Shown here piece after piece: positions 34,014 through 42,532 of a stretch of 42,654 bases of DNA. The translations under genes were made by a program, and so were the position numbers. Position 1 is the first letter of the stretch, and the number at the start of each line of letters is the position of its first letter. The notes under the pieces were generated by a model. That model had not been told where the DNA came from and made no database searches. It worked only from the letters and a program-made list of their open reading frames with translations. This DNA is from Rickettsiales bacterium. GTDB lineage: Bacteria > Pseudomonadota > Alphaproteobacteria > Rickettsiales > UBA1997. The DNA is taken from NCBI GenBank assembly GCA_947442475.1, contig CANEVP010000012.1:1-42654 (forward strand), given 5' to 3'.

Positions 34014-36041
34014 TTAATAGTGGTTTTTTTGAATTCTCACCTGCGAGTGAGAATTTACTTTAAATTTAAAAAAGCTGCGAATTCCTTCGACTACCACAAT
34101 CCACAAAATCGCCAAAAAACTCAGCGCAATTACGCCAACTAATTTTTGGTTAAAAATCACTTTTTTGGCGATTGCAATATTTTCTTCTCCCAAAATCAAA
34201 CCGCCTTCAAGTTTTAATTGCCAAGCGTGGGCAAGGGCAAAAAAACCAATTTTAGCGTCACTAGAAAACACTTTTTCAAGCACCGCCCAACTGACATTTG
34301 CGAGCAAAAAAACCAAAGGAATGGCAGTAATAAAAAAGAATTTTCGCTGCTCACTTTTTAAAATAATCACAGTTGCCAAAACCAGCGCGATGCCAGCCAA
34401 CATTTGGTTCGACATTCCAAAAAGTGGCCACAAAATATTGATGCCGCCACTTGGATCAAGCACGCCCATGTAGAGAAAATAACCCCAAGCGCCAACGATT
34501 AAAAAGCTGGAAAAAAGTGAAGCTAAATTTGACTCGTGAAGTTTGCGGTCGCGAAATCCTAGCAAGTCTTCAAGCATGAAACGAGCTACTCGCGTGCCGG
34601 CATCAAGCGTGGTCAAAATAAAAATCGCTTCAAACATGATTGCGAAATGGTACCACATTGAAAGCATACTTGCTCCAAAAGCTGAAGAGAAAATTGTGGC
34701 CATTCCAACAGCCAAAGACGGGGCACCGCCGGTTCTTGAAAATAGTGTGTTTTCGCCCATTTGCGCGGCAAGTTCTGACATTTTTTCTGTGGTGACGGGA
34801 AATCCCCAAGAGGTAATCGTTTGTGCTGCATCCGGGCCCAAAGCTGCTGCGGGCGAGTTGATGGCAAAGAAAATGCCGGGTTCCAAAACGCAAGCTGCAA
34901 TCATTGCCATTATTGCCACGCATCCCTCAAGCAGCATGCTGCCGTAGCCAATTAGGCGCACGTCACGTTCGTTAGAAATAATTTTTGGCGTGGTGCCTGA
35001 TGCGACCAAAGCGTGAAATCCAGAAATTGCGCCGCAGGCAATGGTAATAAAAAGAAAGGGAAAAACCTTGCCGCTAAAGATCGGACCAGTGCCGTCAATA
35101 AATTGGGTGAGGGCGGGCATTTGAATTTCGGGGTGAAAAATTAGTAGCGCGATTGCCAGCAAACCAATGGTTCCGAGTTTTAAAAATGACGAAAGATAAT
35201 CGCGTGGAGCCAAAAGCAGCCAAACTGGAAGCGTTGCTGCAGCAAAGCCGTAAATGATTATCGCAATTGCCAAAAATTTTCCGTCGCGGTCGAAAAAAGC
35301 CGAGAGGCTAGGGTCGTAGTGAATTATTTTACCGCCGTAAACTGCGAGCAAAAATAAAATTACGCCAACCAAACTGGCTTCAACAACGCCCGCGGGGCGA
35401 ATGTAGTAAAGGTAAAGACCAACCAACATTGCAATTGGAATGGTCATTAAAACCGTGAAAGAACCCCACGGGCTGTGGGCTAAGGCTTTGACAACGACAA
35501 GTCCTAAGACTGCAATTAAAATAATAATAATAGCGAGAGTACCGATCATTGCCGCGTAGCCAGCAGTTTTTCCGACTTCGTCTTTAATGATTTGTCCAAG
35601 CGATTTTCCGTCGCGCCTCATTGACGAAAATAAAATAATCATGTCTTGCACGGCGCCGGCAAACACTGATCCGATTAAGATCCACAAGGTGCCGGGAAGG
35701 TAGCCAAATTGTGCGGCGAGAGTTGGTCCAATCAGAGGGCCAGGGCCTGCGATTGCGGCGAAGTGGTGACCGAAAACGATCCAGCGATTGGTTGGTACAA
35801 AATCTTTGCCGTCATTAATGCGCTTTGCCGGAGTTGCTTTGGCGCCATCGAGGTGTAAAATTTTTGCGGCAATCCACGCTGAGTAAAAACGGTAAGCCAC
35901 CAGCTGAATGCAGATGCAAGCGGTGATGAACCAAAGTGAAGAAATTTTTTCGCCGCGAATTAAGGCGATGCCACCAAAAGATGCGGCTCCTAAAATTCCG
36001 ATGCAAATCCACGCAAAAATTTTTAGTAAATCTTTTTTCAT
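34014..36041 (-). CDS. cstA: Carbon starvation protein CstA, probable pyruvate/peptide transporter
   Basis: 675 residues with about 16-18 hydrophobic segments, as in CstA and BtsT (YjiY). Those proteins import pyruvate, and CstA has also been linked to peptide uptake, in the inner membrane. The N-terminal FVPTNRWIVFGHHFAAIAGPGPLIGPTLAAQFG is diagnostic, as are GSVFAGAVQDMIILFSSMRRDGKSLG and ISGFHALVASGTTPK. LDAGTRVARFMLEDLLG lies near the C-terminal third. Its ybdD partner gene follows downstream. The start MKKDLLKIFAW gives an immediate first membrane helix. It is divergent from the popZ-like gene with a 116-base gap. For a host-associated cell, uptake of host pyruvate would fit. Confidence 0.94.
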   Translation of the reverse strand: MKKDLLKIFAWICIGILGAASFGGIALIRGEKISSLWFITACICIQLVAYRFYSAWIAAKILHLDGAKATPAKRINDGKDFVPTNRWIVFGHHFAAIAGPGPLIGPTLAAQFGYLPGTLWILIGSVFAGAVQDMIILFSSMRRDGKSLGQIIKDEVGKTAGYAAMIGTLAIIIILIAVLGLVVVKALAHSPWGSFTVLMTIPIAMLVGLYLYYIRPAGVVEASLVGVILFLLAVYGGKIIHYDPSLSAFFDRDGKFLAIAIIIYGFAAATLPVWLLLAPRDYLSSFLKLGTIGLLAIALLIFHPEIQMPALTQFIDGTGPIFSGKVFPFLFITIACGAISGFHALVASGTTPKIISNERDVRLIGYGSMLLEGCVAIMAMIAACVLEPGIFFAINSPAAALGPDAAQTITSWGFPVTTEKMSELAAQMGENTLFSRTGGAPSLAVGMATIFSSAFGASMLSMWYHFAIMFEAIFILTTLDAGTRVARFMLEDLLGFRDRKLHESNLASLFSSFLIVGAWGYFLYMGVLDPSGGINILWPLFGMSNQMLAGIALVLATVIILKSEQRKFFFITAIPLVFLLANVSWAVLEKVFSSDAKIGFFALAHAWQLKLEGGLILGEENIAIAKKVIFNQKLVGVIALSFLAILWIVVVEGIRSFFKFKVNSHSQVRIQKNHY

Positions 36042-36157
36042 TATATTTGATTGTAATTTTATTGTGATGATAAAAAAATCGTCGCAATTATTTCAGAAAA
36101 TTCTTCAGTAGAAATCCCGCTTCGAAGCAACAAAATCAACATCTTTCAAAGGTTTTA

Positions 36158-37936
36158 ATGGCAGAAAAAAATACTCTTTCCATTTTGGAAACTATCAAGA
36201 AAAAAATGCTCAAACTTGATCGTAAAGAAGAGAAAACCAGCAGCGTTGTTAGTTCAAATGAAGAATTTCAATATATCTCTGCAGGCGCGCAAGCAGGGGC
36301 TGCAAAGCAAGCTGAAGTAAAAGTTGAAGCTGTTGGTGCAACAAATCCAATTCCAAAATTTGAAGATAATTTAGGGCTAGCTCTTCCGGCGCAATCAGCA
36401 CCAGTTAAGCAGCCAGAGAAGTCGAGCGGAATGGGAAGTTTTGATGATTTTAACCTTGATGATTTAGATTTGGATAATGAGGAAAAAACTTTTGCCGCTC
36501 CAGCAAATCCTCCGGCAGCTCCAGTTGCTGCTCAAACACAAGCAAAATTAGAAACTCGCGATCCCGATCTTGAAGAAGATGATGCTGAAGAATTTGAAGA
36601 TGATGCTGAAATGGAAGATGAAGAGGATGAAGAAGGTAAAGAAAATGCAGAAGAGGCGAAGCCAGATTTAGACTGGTTAGGCAACCCATCAGACGCGCTT
36701 AATGAAGAAGAGGAAATTGACGAATTGAATTTAGACGTTGATGTGAAATTAGACGAAAAAACTGTGGAAGTGGTGAAGAGTGACGAGCTTGATTTAGAGG
36801 ATTTGGAAGAAGAGGTGCATGAAGAAGTTAAAAAAGATGAGTTAGATTTAGAGCATTTAGAAGACGATCTTGACCTAGAGAATTTAGAAGAAGAGGCGCA
36901 TGAAGAAGTTAAAAAAGATGAGTTAGATTTAGAGAATTTAGAAGACGATCTTGACCTAGAGAATTTAGAAGAAGAGGCGCATGAAGAAGTTAAAAAAGAT
37001 GAGTTAGATTTAGAGAATTTAGAAGACGATCTCGATCTAGAACATTTAGACGAAGATAAGCATAAAGAAACACCTGAGGTGCTGCAACCTAAAGTCGATG
37101 ATTTAGAGCTAGAGCATTTAGAAGATGAAGAAGAGCATGAAGAGTCCGTCGCTGCAGCAAAAAAATCTGAAGATGATGATTTGGATTTAGAGGATTTATT
37201 AGAGGAAGAAGAGCATGAGGCGCATGCGTCAAAAGCGGTTGAAGAAGAGAAGTATTTAGATGAAGAAGATCATCATCTAGAAGAAAGTTCTGAAGATGGC
37301 GATTTTGATTTAGAAGAAGAGTTAGACGAAGAAGATCACGAAGAAGAACCTCAGCCACAAGCTAAAACTAAATTGCCGACTTTAGATGATGATTTAAATT
37401 TTGACGATTTAGAGCATGATGAAGAAGACGAAAAACAAGAATTGCCAACTTTCTTAGGCAGTTCAGCAACAACCTCTCAAATGACGCAGCCTATGACTAA
37501 ACAAGAATTACCGACCTTTTCAAATACTGCAGAACCAGTTGTAGAAAAGCATGAAATTGATCTTGAATTTGAAAAAGATATTATGGGATTTAAAGCGGGC
37601 GCTTCAGAACAAAGAGTGACGCAACCAGTTAATCAAAGCAAAATGCCAGTGCAAAATAATGTCTCAATGATGAGTCAACAAACTTCGCAAACGCAAGTTG
37701 CTGAAGCTAAGGCTTTTGATTCAACCGTTCGCCAAGTTAGCGATTCGGTAAAAAAACTTCTCGACGCCAAAAATGTTGTCTCGGGAATTTCGAGCTTTTC
37801 TCAAAGCCCAGCTCTTGCTGAATTAGCGGTGCATTTGATGGAGCCGAAAATTGAAAAATGGTTTAATGATAACTTGCCAGAATTGGTGGAAAAAGTGGTG
37901 AGAGAGGAAATTAAGAAGATGATCCCGAAGGATTAG
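36158..37936 (+). CDS. popZ: PopZ-like polar organizing protein with a greatly extended acidic linker
   Basis: 592 residues, against about 180 in Caulobacter. PopZ self-assembles at cell poles and anchors the chromosome and signalling proteins. The N-terminal helix (NTLSILETIKKKMLKLD) resembles PopZ helix 1. The C-terminal 70 residues, from STVRQVSDSVKKLLDAKN to the end, match the DUF2497/PopZ oligomerisation region, with HLMEPKIEKWFNDNLPELVE, then KVVREEIKKM. Between them lie about 400 residues of very acidic disordered sequence rich in DLDLENLEEE, including three tandem 81-bp repeats (36818-37060). The gene is divergent from cstA and ends before a strong terminator. Identification rests on the ends; the long linker is the odd part. 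Confidence 0.8.
   Translation: MAEKNTLSILETIKKKMLKLDRKEEKTSSVVSSNEEFQYISAGAQAGAAKQAEVKVEAVGATNPIPKFEDNLGLALPAQSAPVKQPEKSSGMGSFDDFNLDDLDLDNEEKTFAAPANPPAAPVAAQTQAKLETRDPDLEEDDAEEFEDDAEMEDEEDEEGKENAEEAKPDLDWLGNPSDALNEEEEIDELNLDVDVKLDEKTVEVVKSDELDLEDLEEEVHEEVKKDELDLEHLEDDLDLENLEEEAHEEVKKDELDLENLEDDLDLENLEEEAHEEVKKDELDLENLEDDLDLEHLDEDKHKETPEVLQPKVDDLELEHLEDEEEHEESVAAAKKSEDDDLDLEDLLEEEEHEAHASKAVEEEKYLDEEDHHLEESSEDGDFDLEEELDEEDHEEEPQPQAKTKLPTLDDDLNFDDLEHDEEDEKQELPTFLGSSATTSQMTQPMTKQELPTFSNTAEPVVEKHEIDLEFEKDIMGFKAGASEQRVTQPVNQSKMPVQNNVSMMSQQTSQTQVAEAKAFDSTVRQVSDSVKKLLDAKNVVSGISSFSQSPALAELAVHLMEPKIEKWFNDNLPELVEKVVREEIKKMIPKD
36818..37060 (+). repeat. Three tandem 81-bp repeats in the popZ acidic linker
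   Basis: Units at 36818-36898, 36899-36979 and 36980-37060 each encode 27 residues (HEEVKKDELDLENLEDD, then LDLENLEEEA). The first two units are nearly identical; the third diverges at its 3' end (HLDEDK in place of NLEEEA). Looser relatives of the same heptad-like word continue on both sides. In-frame expansion by slippage or recombination is likely. Confidence 0.9.
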
Positions 37937-37978
37937 TTTTTTTGGAAGAATCTGAGAGGTGGGTAATTAAAAAATCAT

Positions 37979-38030
37979 ACCCTCTCAAGTCATGCTCCGA
38001 AAGTTTCAGCATGACTTGAGAGGGTTTTTT
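37979..38030. terminator. Strong terminator between popZ and argD
   Basis: Arms 37979-37996 and 38008-38025 pair perfectly over 18 bases with an 11-base loop, followed by a T-run on the plus strand; an A-run precedes the left arm, so the minus strand also gets a T-tract. The genes on either side converge, so it can serve both. The inner parts of the arms (GTCATGCT and AGCATGAC) recur in the hairpin after fabG. Confidence 0.85.
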
Positions 38031-38045
38031 GTTGTTAGAAGTTTT

Positions 38046-39221
38046 TTAAAAACTCTGCAAAGCCTTGCGAATCTTTGCTTTGGCTTCTGCAACATGCTCA
38101 GAGGTAATAATCAAAGGTGGTAAAATCCTAATCACATTTTCTCCCGCTGGAACTGTCAGCAAGCTGTTTTCAAGCAGCTTTTTTACCACTGCAGTATTTT
38201 CAATTTTCTGATTAATCTTCACGCCCAACATCAAGCCAACACCTCGAATTTCGTCGATTAAATCAGGAAATTCTTTCTGCAAATTCTGCAATTCTAGCTT
38301 CAATTCTGCCGCAACTTTTTGAACATTATTTAAAAAATCTTTTTCCAGCATCACGTCCAAAACCGAATTGGCCACCGCCATTGCTAAAGGATTTCCGCCG
38401 TAAGTTGTGCCGTGAACACCAAGAGTCATGCCGTTTGCCGCATCGGCGGTGGCAAGGCAAGCGCCCAAAGGAAAACCGCCAGCAATTGCTTTGGCGCTGG
38501 AAACAATGTCGGGTTTTACTTCGTAATATTCGTGAGCAAAAAGTTTACCAACTCTTCCTATGCCGCATTGCACTTCGTCGAAGGCTAGTAATAAATCTTT
38601 TTCGTCAGCGAGTTTGCGCAGTTCTTGAATAAACTTTTTTTCAGAAACTCTGATGCCTTCTTCGCCTTGAATGGGTTCAATTAAAATGCCTGCAGTATTT
38701 TCGGTAACTGCATTTCTAACTGCTTCAATATCGCCGAAAGGCACATTGTCAAAACCTGGAAGGGCAGGCTCAAAACCCTCAAGATATTTTGGTTTGGCGG
38801 CTGCTGAAATTGTCGCAATAGTTCTGCCGTGAAATGCACCCGCAAAAGTAATAATGCGATTTTTGTGAGCTTGGCCTTTGACGTAAAAATGACGACGAAT
38901 CATTTTAATTGCGCATTCAATGCTTTCAGCGCCCGAGTTACAGAAAAAAACGTAATCAGCAAAAGTCGCATTCACCAATTTTTCGGCGTAATTATTTAGT
39001 TCAGAAATATTGTAAATATTTGAAACGTGCCACAGCTTTTTGGCTTGATTGGTAATGGCTTCAACCATTTTCGGGTGACAATGTCCAAGCGCGTTTACCG
39101 CGATTCCAGCGCCAAAATCTAAATATTTTTTGCCTTCAGAAAAAAGGTAAACTCCCTCACCGTGAGAAAATGCAACGTCGAATCTTTTGTGAACCGGAAG
39201 AAGTTTTGAGCTGGTAGTCAT
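38046..39221 (-). CDS. argD: Acetylornithine/succinyldiaminopimelate aminotransferase
   Basis: 391 residues, PLP-dependent class III aminotransferase. ArgD makes N-acetylornithine in arginine synthesis and in many bacteria also the DapC step in diaminopimelate/lysine synthesis. Seen are the entry FSHGEGVYLFSEGKKYLDFGAGIAVNALGHCHP, the PLP-phosphate segment FCNSGAESIECAIKMIR, the AFHGRTIATISA stretch, EPIQGEEGIRV, LAFDEVQCGIGRVGK with the PLP-binding aspartate, and the Schiff-base lysine in SSAKAIAGGFPLGACL. No other arg gene is nearby. In a murein-making cell with few amino-acid pathways the DAP role may be the main one, but that is inference. It is divergent from the COQ9-family gene. Confidence 0.93.
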   Translation of the reverse strand: MTTSSKLLPVHKRFDVAFSHGEGVYLFSEGKKYLDFGAGIAVNALGHCHPKMVEAITNQAKKLWHVSNIYNISELNNYAEKLVNATFADYVFFCNSGAESIECAIKMIRRHFYVKGQAHKNRIITFAGAFHGRTIATISAAAKPKYLEGFEPALPGFDNVPFGDIEAVRNAVTENTAGILIEPIQGEEGIRVSEKKFIQELRKLADEKDLLLAFDEVQCGIGRVGKLFAHEYYEVKPDIVSSAKAIAGGFPLGACLATADAANGMTLGVHGTTYGGNPLAMAVANSVLDVMLEKDFLNNVQKVAAELKLELQNLQKEFPDLIDEIRGVGLMLGVKINQKIENTAVVKKLLENSLLTVPAGENVIRILPPLIITSEHVAEAKAKIRKALQSF

Positions 39222-39234
39222 TTTTCAATTTTGA

Positions 39235-39294
39235 ATTAGGAATTAGGATCTAAAAAACCTTGGAGCTAACAATTGTTAAGTTTCAATTCCTAAT
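39235..39294. repeat. Inverted repeat in the argD/COQ9 divergent gap
   Basis: ATTAGGAATT at 39235-39244 and its exact complement AATTCCTAAT at 39285-39294 face each other across 40 bases. The same 10-mer is found in two other divergent gaps. The right arm lies inside the longer open frame that begins at TTG 39260, which argues that translation of the next gene really begins after it. Confidence 0.45.
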
Positions 39295-39310
39295 AAAAAA
39301 TCCTTTTTTT

Positions 39311-40027
39311 GTGCTTCTAGATTCACTCGAAACTAAAGAGAAAATTCTGACTGAATTTTTGACCATTGCTGCTTTTGACGGATGGAATCAGCGCGCGCTT
39401 CTAAAGGCTATTTCTAATTGTGGAATTGATGAAAAATTTGCTGAATTAATTTTCGAAAATGGCTGTCTGGATTTGGCAGAATTTTTTGTTGAATTACAAA
39501 ATAAAAAAGCGGCAGAAAAAATTGCCCAAATTGAAAATTTTGCGGCAAAAAAAATTCGCGATAAAATTCGTTTAGCGCTTTACGTGCGAGTTGAAGTTGA
39601 AAAAAATAATCAGTTAGCTTTGCAGAGATTGGGAAATTTTTATTTAAACCCGAAAAATTTTACCTCGCTAGAAATTGGCGCAAGGCCTGCAATTCAAGGC
39701 GTGAAAGCTTGTTACAAAGTTTCTGATTTTATTTGGAGGGAAATTAACGACCAATCAACAGACTTTAATTTCTACACAAAAAGACTAACGCTTTCTAAAA
39801 TTATTTTGCGCAGTTTTGCAGTTTTTGTAAAAGATCAGTCTCAAGATTTTACAGAGACGCAGAACTTTATTGATTCTCAAATCGAAAAAGTGATGAAATT
39901 CGAAAAGCGTAAAATGCAGGTGAAGAAAGCTTTTAATGAAATTTTTTTGAATGAAAGTGGTGCACCAAAATCGCCCAAAGAATTAGTAAAAAATCTGCCT
40001 TTTTTTAGGCTAATAAAATTTAAATAA
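39311..40027 (+). CDS. COQ9-family protein (ubiquinone biosynthesis accessory factor)
   Basis: 238 residues from GTG 39311; the open frame extends back to TTG 39260, but that piece crosses an intergenic inverted repeat and adds nothing family-like. COQ9 proteins bind lipids and help the COQ7/UbiF-type hydroxylation step of ubiquinone synthesis. Motifs are AFDGWNQRALLKAI near the N-terminus, GCLDLAEFFVELQN, KIRDKIRLALYVRVE, and the distinctive SDFIWREINDQSTDFNFYT followed by KRLTLSKI, which matches the family's StDFNyYTKR signature. The gene ends 2 bases before cvpA. UbiG in the same window fits a ubiquinone-dependent respiratory chain. Confidence 0.85.
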   Translation: MLLDSLETKEKILTEFLTIAAFDGWNQRALLKAISNCGIDEKFAELIFENGCLDLAEFFVELQNKKAAEKIAQIENFAAKKIRDKIRLALYVRVEVEKNNQLALQRLGNFYLNPKNFTSLEIGARPAIQGVKACYKVSDFIWREINDQSTDFNFYTKRLTLSKIILRSFAVFVKDQSQDFTETQNFIDSQIEKVMKFEKRKMQVKKAFNEIFLNESGAPKSPKELVKNLPFFRLIKFK

Positions 40028-40029
40028 AC

Positions 40030-40743
40030 ATGTCTGCAAGCTTTAACGTATTGGATTTAGCTTTCATCGCTTTTGCTTTAATTTTTGTTGCAACGGCTTT
40101 TTTTCGTGGCTTTGTAAAAGAAATTTTTGCACTAGTTGGATGGCTTTTAGCTTTTATCGGATCTTATCTTTTAACGCCTTACGTTTCAGATTTCTTTAAC
40201 GTTTATTCGCGCAATAAATTAGTCGCCGACATCTCAGCGCGTTGTGTGATTTTTTTGATTATTTTTCTTTCTTACACCTTTTCGACATCAGGCTTTTCAA
40301 GTGAATTAAAAGAAAGAATCCCCAAAGCTTTTGATCGCTCTTTAGGCATATTTTATGGGCTGATTAAAACCCTAATTGTTTTTGGTTTTATGTATGCTGT
40401 GGCAACCAATGCTTTAGGATTTTTGTCGGGAAAAACTGTTGATGAATCAGCGCCGCAATTTCCGGCAATTTTAAAAGAAGCGAAATGCCACGATATTTTA
40501 AAAGGCTCGGCGGATGTTTTGAATCCGGCAGTGAAATTATTTTTTGATGCGGTGGTGAAAAATTTTGATCAAGTAATTCCAAAACCAAAAGGTGATTTGG
40601 ATGAAAAAATTGATGAAGTGGTTGGCGGATCTGATACAAAAAGAATCGTGATTAAACCTGAAGAAGAGGCGGTTGAAGATTTGGGATACGAGAAAAAAGA
40701 TATCGAAAAAATGAACCATTTAATCGATATTATCGGCAAATAA
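40030..40743 (+). CDS. cvpA: CvpA-family inner-membrane protein
   Basis: 237 residues. The N-terminal 130 residues carry four membrane helices (about 7-25, 31-50, 67-85, 100-125) and the family sequence NVLDLAFIAFALIFVATAFFRGFVKEIFALVGWLLAF. CvpA was named for colicin V production and is tied to envelope and bile or stress tolerance, but its biochemical role is not known. The C-terminal 100 residues are soluble and charged (LGYEKKDIEKMNHLIDI), as in longer alphaproteobacterial members. It starts 2 bases after the COQ9-family gene and precedes fabG by 23 bases, so the three may share a transcript. Confidence 0.9.
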   Translation: MSASFNVLDLAFIAFALIFVATAFFRGFVKEIFALVGWLLAFIGSYLLTPYVSDFFNVYSRNKLVADISARCVIFLIIFLSYTFSTSGFSSELKERIPKAFDRSLGIFYGLIKTLIVFGFMYAVATNALGFLSGKTVDESAPQFPAILKEAKCHDILKGSADVLNPAVKLFFDAVVKNFDQVIPKPKGDLDEKIDEVVGGSDTKRIVIKPEEEAVEDLGYEKKDIEKMNHLIDIIGK

Positions 40744-40766
40744 TATTAACCAAAAAGTAAGAAAAT

Positions 40767-41504
40767 ATGTTCAGACTTACCGGAAAAAATGTTTTAGTAA
40801 CTGGCGCAACAGGAGGCATCGGATCGTCAATTGCCAAGGCTTTAGCTAAGCAAGGTGCGAAGTTAGTTTTATCTTCAACTAAAGAAGAAAGATTGCAGGA
40901 ATTAGCTGCCGAAATTGGTGGGGACGTAAAATACATCGCCTGCAATTTATCTGACGCAGTTGCGGTGGATGCTTTGTTTGACAAGGCCGAAGAGCTTGTT
41001 GGTCAAATTGATATTTTGGTTTGCAACGCTGGTATCACCAAAGACAACCTGATTTTGCGCATGAAAGACGATGATTTTAATCACGTTTTAGATGTGAATC
41101 TCAAATCAACTTTTATCCTAAATCGCAACGCCATCAAAAAAATGATGCGCCGCAAATATGGTCGCATCATCAATATTGCGTCAGTGGTGGGGGTTACCGG
41201 AAATCCGGGGCAATGTAATTACGTTGCTTCAAAAGCCGGAATGATCGGCATGACAAAATCTTTGGCGCAAGAAGTTGCAACTCGGGGAATTACGTTGAAT
41301 TGTGTTGCTCCGGGATTCATTCAAAGTCCAATGACCGACATTCTAAACGATCAACAAAGAGAAGCGATTTTAGCAAAAATTCCGGCTGGCAAAATGGGAG
41401 ATTCTTCCGACATCGCCAAAGCCGTAGCCTTTTTGGCCAGTGAAGACGCTGGATACATCACCGGTCACACTTTGCATGTCAATGGTGGAATGTTCATGAA
41501 TTAA
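40767..41504 (+). CDS. fabG: 3-oxoacyl-[acyl-carrier-protein] reductase
   Basis: 245 residues, the classical short-chain dehydrogenase size. FabG reduces beta-ketoacyl-ACP with NADPH in fatty-acid elongation. The NADPH loop is VTGATGGIGSS (11-21), the NAG motif is VCNAGITKDN, and the catalytic set is S139, Y152 and K156 in NIASVVGVTGNPGQCNYVASKAG. The C-terminal AGYITGHTLHVNGGMFMN is typical of FabG rather than other SDRs. It lies between cvpA and trxB and is not next to fabD or acpP, its usual partners. A hairpin follows its stop. Confidence 0.94.
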   Translation: MFRLTGKNVLVTGATGGIGSSIAKALAKQGAKLVLSSTKEERLQELAAEIGGDVKYIACNLSDAVAVDALFDKAEELVGQIDILVCNAGITKDNLILRMKDDDFNHVLDVNLKSTFILNRNAIKKMMRRKYGRIINIASVVGVTGNPGQCNYVASKAGMIGMTKSLAQEVATRGITLNCVAPGFIQSPMTDILNDQQREAILAKIPAGKMGDSSDIAKAVAFLASEDAGYITGHTLHVNGGMFMN

Positions 41505-41517
41505 ACAAAACGCGGTT

Positions 41518-41544
41518 GTCATGCTTAGCCTGTCGAAGCATGAC
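41518..41544. repeat. Hairpin after fabG
   Basis: GTCATGCTT (41518-41526) pairs exactly with AAGCATGAC (41536-41544) across a 9-base loop. No T-run follows closely, so termination is doubtful. It shares GTCATGCT/AGCATGAC with the popZ-argD terminator, suggesting a common repeat origin. Confidence 0.5.
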
Positions 41545-41588
41545 TAAGAGTTAGTAGTTAGAAAAATCAAAATTTTTAAAAATAAAAA

Positions 41589-42530
41589 ATGCCAACAACT
41601 CACAAAACAAAAGTAGCAATCATCGGCTCTGGTCCTGCAGGATTTAGCGCCGCAATTTACGCAGCGCGCGCTAACTTAGAGCCAATCATGATTAATGGCA
41701 TTCAGCCTGGCGGTCAGCTTACAATCACAACTGATGTGGAAAATTATCCCGGATTTGCCGAGGCAATTCAAGGCCCGTGGTTGATGGAGCAAATGGAAAA
41801 ACAAGCTATTCACGTTGGCACTAAAATTATTCACGATCACATCAAAGAAGTTGATTTTTCGGCGCGCCCATTTCGTCTAATTGGCGAATCTGAAGATGTT
41901 TTTGAAGCCGATGCAGTAATTATTGCAACTGGCGCGCAAGCAAAATGGCTGGGTTTAGAATCGGAAAAAAAATTCCAAGGTTTTGGCGTTTCGGGTTGTG
42001 CAACTTGCGACGGATTTTTCTTTAAAAATAAAGAAGTAATAGTCGTTGGCGGCGGTAACAGCGCGGTTGAAGAAGCGCTTTATTTAACCAATCACGCTAA
42101 AAAAGTTTTTATAGTTCACAGGGGCGAAAAATTTAAAGCCGAAAAAATTCTGCAAGATCGGTTGTTTAGAAGCGAAAAAATTGAGGTGATTTGGAATCAC
42201 GCTTTGGACGAGGTTTTGGGTTCTGAAAATCCAAAATCAGTTACTGGCGCACGCCTTAAAAACACCAAAGACGGCTCATTTCGCGAAATGCCAATCGACG
42301 GCATTTTCATCGCCATTGGCCACAAACCAAATTCTGATTTATTCAAAAAAACCGGCTTAGAAATTGACGCTGAAGGCTATATTACAACCAAACCAAATTC
42401 TACAGCGACAAACATTCCCGGCGTTTTTGCCGCAGGCGATATTCAAGATAAAATCTACCGCCAAGCCATCACCGCCGCCGGAACTGGCTGCATGGCGGCT
42501 TTGGAAATTGAAAAATTTTTAGCACATTAG
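41589..42530 (+). CDS. trxB: Thioredoxin reductase
   Basis: 313 residues, the bacterial low-molecular-weight type. It passes electrons from NADPH through FAD to thioredoxin (trxA at 10.7-11.0 kb). The FAD-binding loop is VAIIGSGPAGFSAAIYAARA (9-28), the redox pair is C137 and C140 in GCATCDGFFF, the NADPH loop is VVGGGNSAVEEALYL, and GVFAAGDIQDKIYRQAITAAGTG is the C-terminal FAD segment. The start MPTTHKTKVAIIG is the natural one. A hairpin and about 45 bases of AT-rich DNA separate it from fabG. A DUF262 gene begins 2 bases after its stop. Confidence 0.96.
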   Translation: MPTTHKTKVAIIGSGPAGFSAAIYAARANLEPIMINGIQPGGQLTITTDVENYPGFAEAIQGPWLMEQMEKQAIHVGTKIIHDHIKEVDFSARPFRLIGESEDVFEADAVIIATGAQAKWLGLESEKKFQGFGVSGCATCDGFFFKNKEVIVVGGGNSAVEEALYLTNHAKKVFIVHRGEKFKAEKILQDRLFRSEKIEVIWNHALDEVLGSENPKSVTGARLKNTKDGSFREMPIDGIFIAIGHKPNSDLFKKTGLEIDAEGYITTKPNSTATNIPGVFAAGDIQDKIYRQAITAAGTGCMAALEIEKFLAH

Positions 42531-42532
42531 TT

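Noticed and set aside
34165-34947. Open frames on the plus strand opposite cstA
   Set aside because: They mirror a clear CstA frame with many membrane helices and show no domain or start signal of their own.
36818-37060. Regular repeats as a possible CRISPR array
   Set aside because: The 81-bp units are contiguous, in frame and coding, with no spacers.
36450-37358. Leucine/histidine-rich open frames on the minus strand inside popZ
   Set aside because: They are the reverse reading of the acidic repeat codons (GAA/GAT/TTA) and have no family features; the plus-strand frame has PopZ ends.
39260-39310. TTG start for the COQ9-family protein
   Set aside because: This stretch contains one arm of an intergenic inverted repeat and no family sequence; GTG 39311 fits better, though experimental proof is lacking.
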